A stretch of DNA of 64,000 nucleotides from Desulfovibrio sp. JC022 (GTDB taxonomy: Bacteria > Desulfobacterota > Desulfovibrionia > Desulfovibrionales > Desulfovibrionaceae), in NCBI RefSeq assembly GCF_010470665.1, contig NZ_VOPZ01000002.1, positions 113,056 to 177,055 of the forward strand, in the 5' to 3' direction. Positions 63,149 through 64,000 of the stretch are shown in pieces; the first letter of the stretch is position 1, and every line of letters begins with the position of its first letter. A program made the translations under genes and the position numbers. The notes below the pieces were generated by a model that was given only the letters and a program-made list of their open reading frames with translations, searched no databases and was not told the origin of the DNA.

Positions 63149-63998
63149 ACCGTCTTTCCTTCAACTTGCGGAGGAGACTCCGGTCAATAAAGGCATAATA
63201 AAAAAAATTGCGCACCTTAAGCCAAAGCCAATGCACAGCCTGCCCAAGAATCAGCCCGGCACTTTCCGTAAACGGCACATTGCTCGGCGCATATAGTTCG
63301 TATCCATTTTCTAAAAGTTCACGAGCGCAGATCAACTCGTAAAGCTGAATTTGTGCTGGGCTTAAAATATCTTTCCACTTCACGGCTATTTTTCGATCAG
63401 GGTCCCGGCCCACGTTTTCATGCAGATGCTTTTGTTTTTTACCAATCAGTTGATAGTAATCCTGCTGGGTATAGGTAATCTCTTTACCAGTTGGACTGAC
63501 ACCCAACACACCAAGCAAGCGCGTAACAGCACCTTCAGAATCAGCAAGTAGATCCTCAAAACGCAACCGGATCAGCGATTGCCCTTTAAGCCTGCCCAGC
63601 ATTCTCTTCCAATCAAAAGCGGCCTGAAAAATATTATTGGACATCTTCATCCCGGTCACTGAAACCATATCCAGCTTGGAATTGAAAACCGCCCGCCCGT
63701 CCCGGAGCAAGAAAATAAACTGCGAATCGGGATATATTTTCCTCAGCATATCCAAATGGAAATCATAGCGCGCCCCTTTAATAACCAGTACTTCCGGTCC
63801 GCTCTCGCCGCGAATCTTGAGGTATTCCCCAAACACGGTATCAAATACAGCTCGGTAGGTTAACTGGTCCAGCCTATTCAAGCGGCTACGCAAGATATCC
63901 CGATCAACATTCCATTCACGAAAACGGGGTTCGGAATAAAGAAGATCCAGCACTCCATTCACAGTCATGGACTTTTCATCCCGGAAATTTTCCAGCAC
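63138..63998 (-). CDS. Sulfotransferase family protein, N-terminus beyond the window
   Basis: Partial gene running off the right edge; the reading frame remains open to the last base and the first codons seen are not a convincing start. The visible part has FIFLLRDGRAVFNSKLDMVS, the 3-prime-phosphate binding RD-xR-A-x-x-S motif, and SLIRLRFEDLLADSEGAVTR with the usual Y/F-E-DL. The 5-prime PSB loop must lie upstream, outside. Enzymes of this family transfer sulfate from PAPS to sugars or proteins. Confidence 0.78.
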   Translation of the reverse strand: MLENFRDEKSMTVNGVLDLLYSEPRFREWNVDRDILRSRLNRLDQLTYRAVFDTVFGEYLKIRGESGPEVLVIKGARYDFHLDMLRKIYPDSQFIFLLRDGRAVFNSKLDMVSVTGMKMSNNIFQAAFDWKRMLGRLKGQSLIRLRFEDLLADSEGAVTRLLGVLGVSPTGKEITYTQQDYYQLIGKKQKHLHENVGRDPDRKIAVKWKDILSPAQIQLYELICARELLENGYELYAPSNVPFTESAGLILGQAVHWLWLKVRNFFYYAFIDRSLLRKLKERRFEQ

Positions 63999-64000
63999 AA

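Overview
The window looks like chromosomal DNA of a Gram-negative sulfate reducer of the Desulfovibrio/Maridesulfovibrio type. This is an inference from gene families, gene order and style of intergenic repeats; no rRNA or tRNA gene is present to confirm it. Signs are the DUF169/TauE pair behind a Crp/HcpR-type site, the yggT-divIVA-DUF167-ydcH-ilvBNC order, many secreted LPP20/FlgT-like proteins, a tungstate transporter, NhaB, and short GC-rich hairpin repeats between genes.

Layout. 1-4.6 kb: a compact minus-strand prophage remnant (lysis and packaging genes, GNAT protein, Com-like zinc finger), without portal or capsid genes in view. 4.7-7.1 kb: a rhodanese-TauE sulfur operon with two dyad operators and a FecR-type secreted protein. 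7.3-14 kb: a chemotaxis receptor, an odd zinc-type dehydrogenase, a lone hpnA, a membrane protein and a CstA-type transporter. 14.4-18.5 kb: a MarR/secreted-YciI/lactonase-like operon with duplicated operators, divergent from DUF169-TauE. 18.8-24.3 kb: membrane protein, PhnD-like binding protein, histidine kinase and a degenerate PPDK-like protein. 24.4-35.8 kb: an eight-gene minus-strand cell-envelope cluster (two FlgT-like secreted proteins, SLH/TPR lipoprotein, LPP20-like protein, AsmA, beta-helix lipoprotein, SpoIID, TPR anchor).

36-42 kb: small regulatory genes (YajQ, STAS, YciI), a secreted coiled-coil protein with a tiny acidic membrane partner, and nhaB behind a structured leader that may be a cation riboswitch. 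42-50 kb: trmO, infA, an RRM protein, the branched-chain amino-acid operon and several conserved hypotheticals. 50-57 kb: tatA and a long operon (beta-CASP nuclease, rsmD, coaD, miaA, two secreted proteins, pgsA-like); its two secreted proteins resemble members of the 24-36 kb cluster. 57-64 kb: an EamA transporter, a small ribbon-helix-helix-like protein behind iterated TGCACAT boxes, wtpABC, a flippase and a truncated sulfotransferase gene at the edge.

Start codons were revised where a Shine-Dalgarno sequence decided the matter (for example GTG for cstA, TTG for infA and for the 319-residue secreted protein ending at 51153). Three small genes were added from direct reading: 148-261, 39456-39629 and, tentatively, 57886-57984. 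No CRISPR array, transposase or origin was seen.
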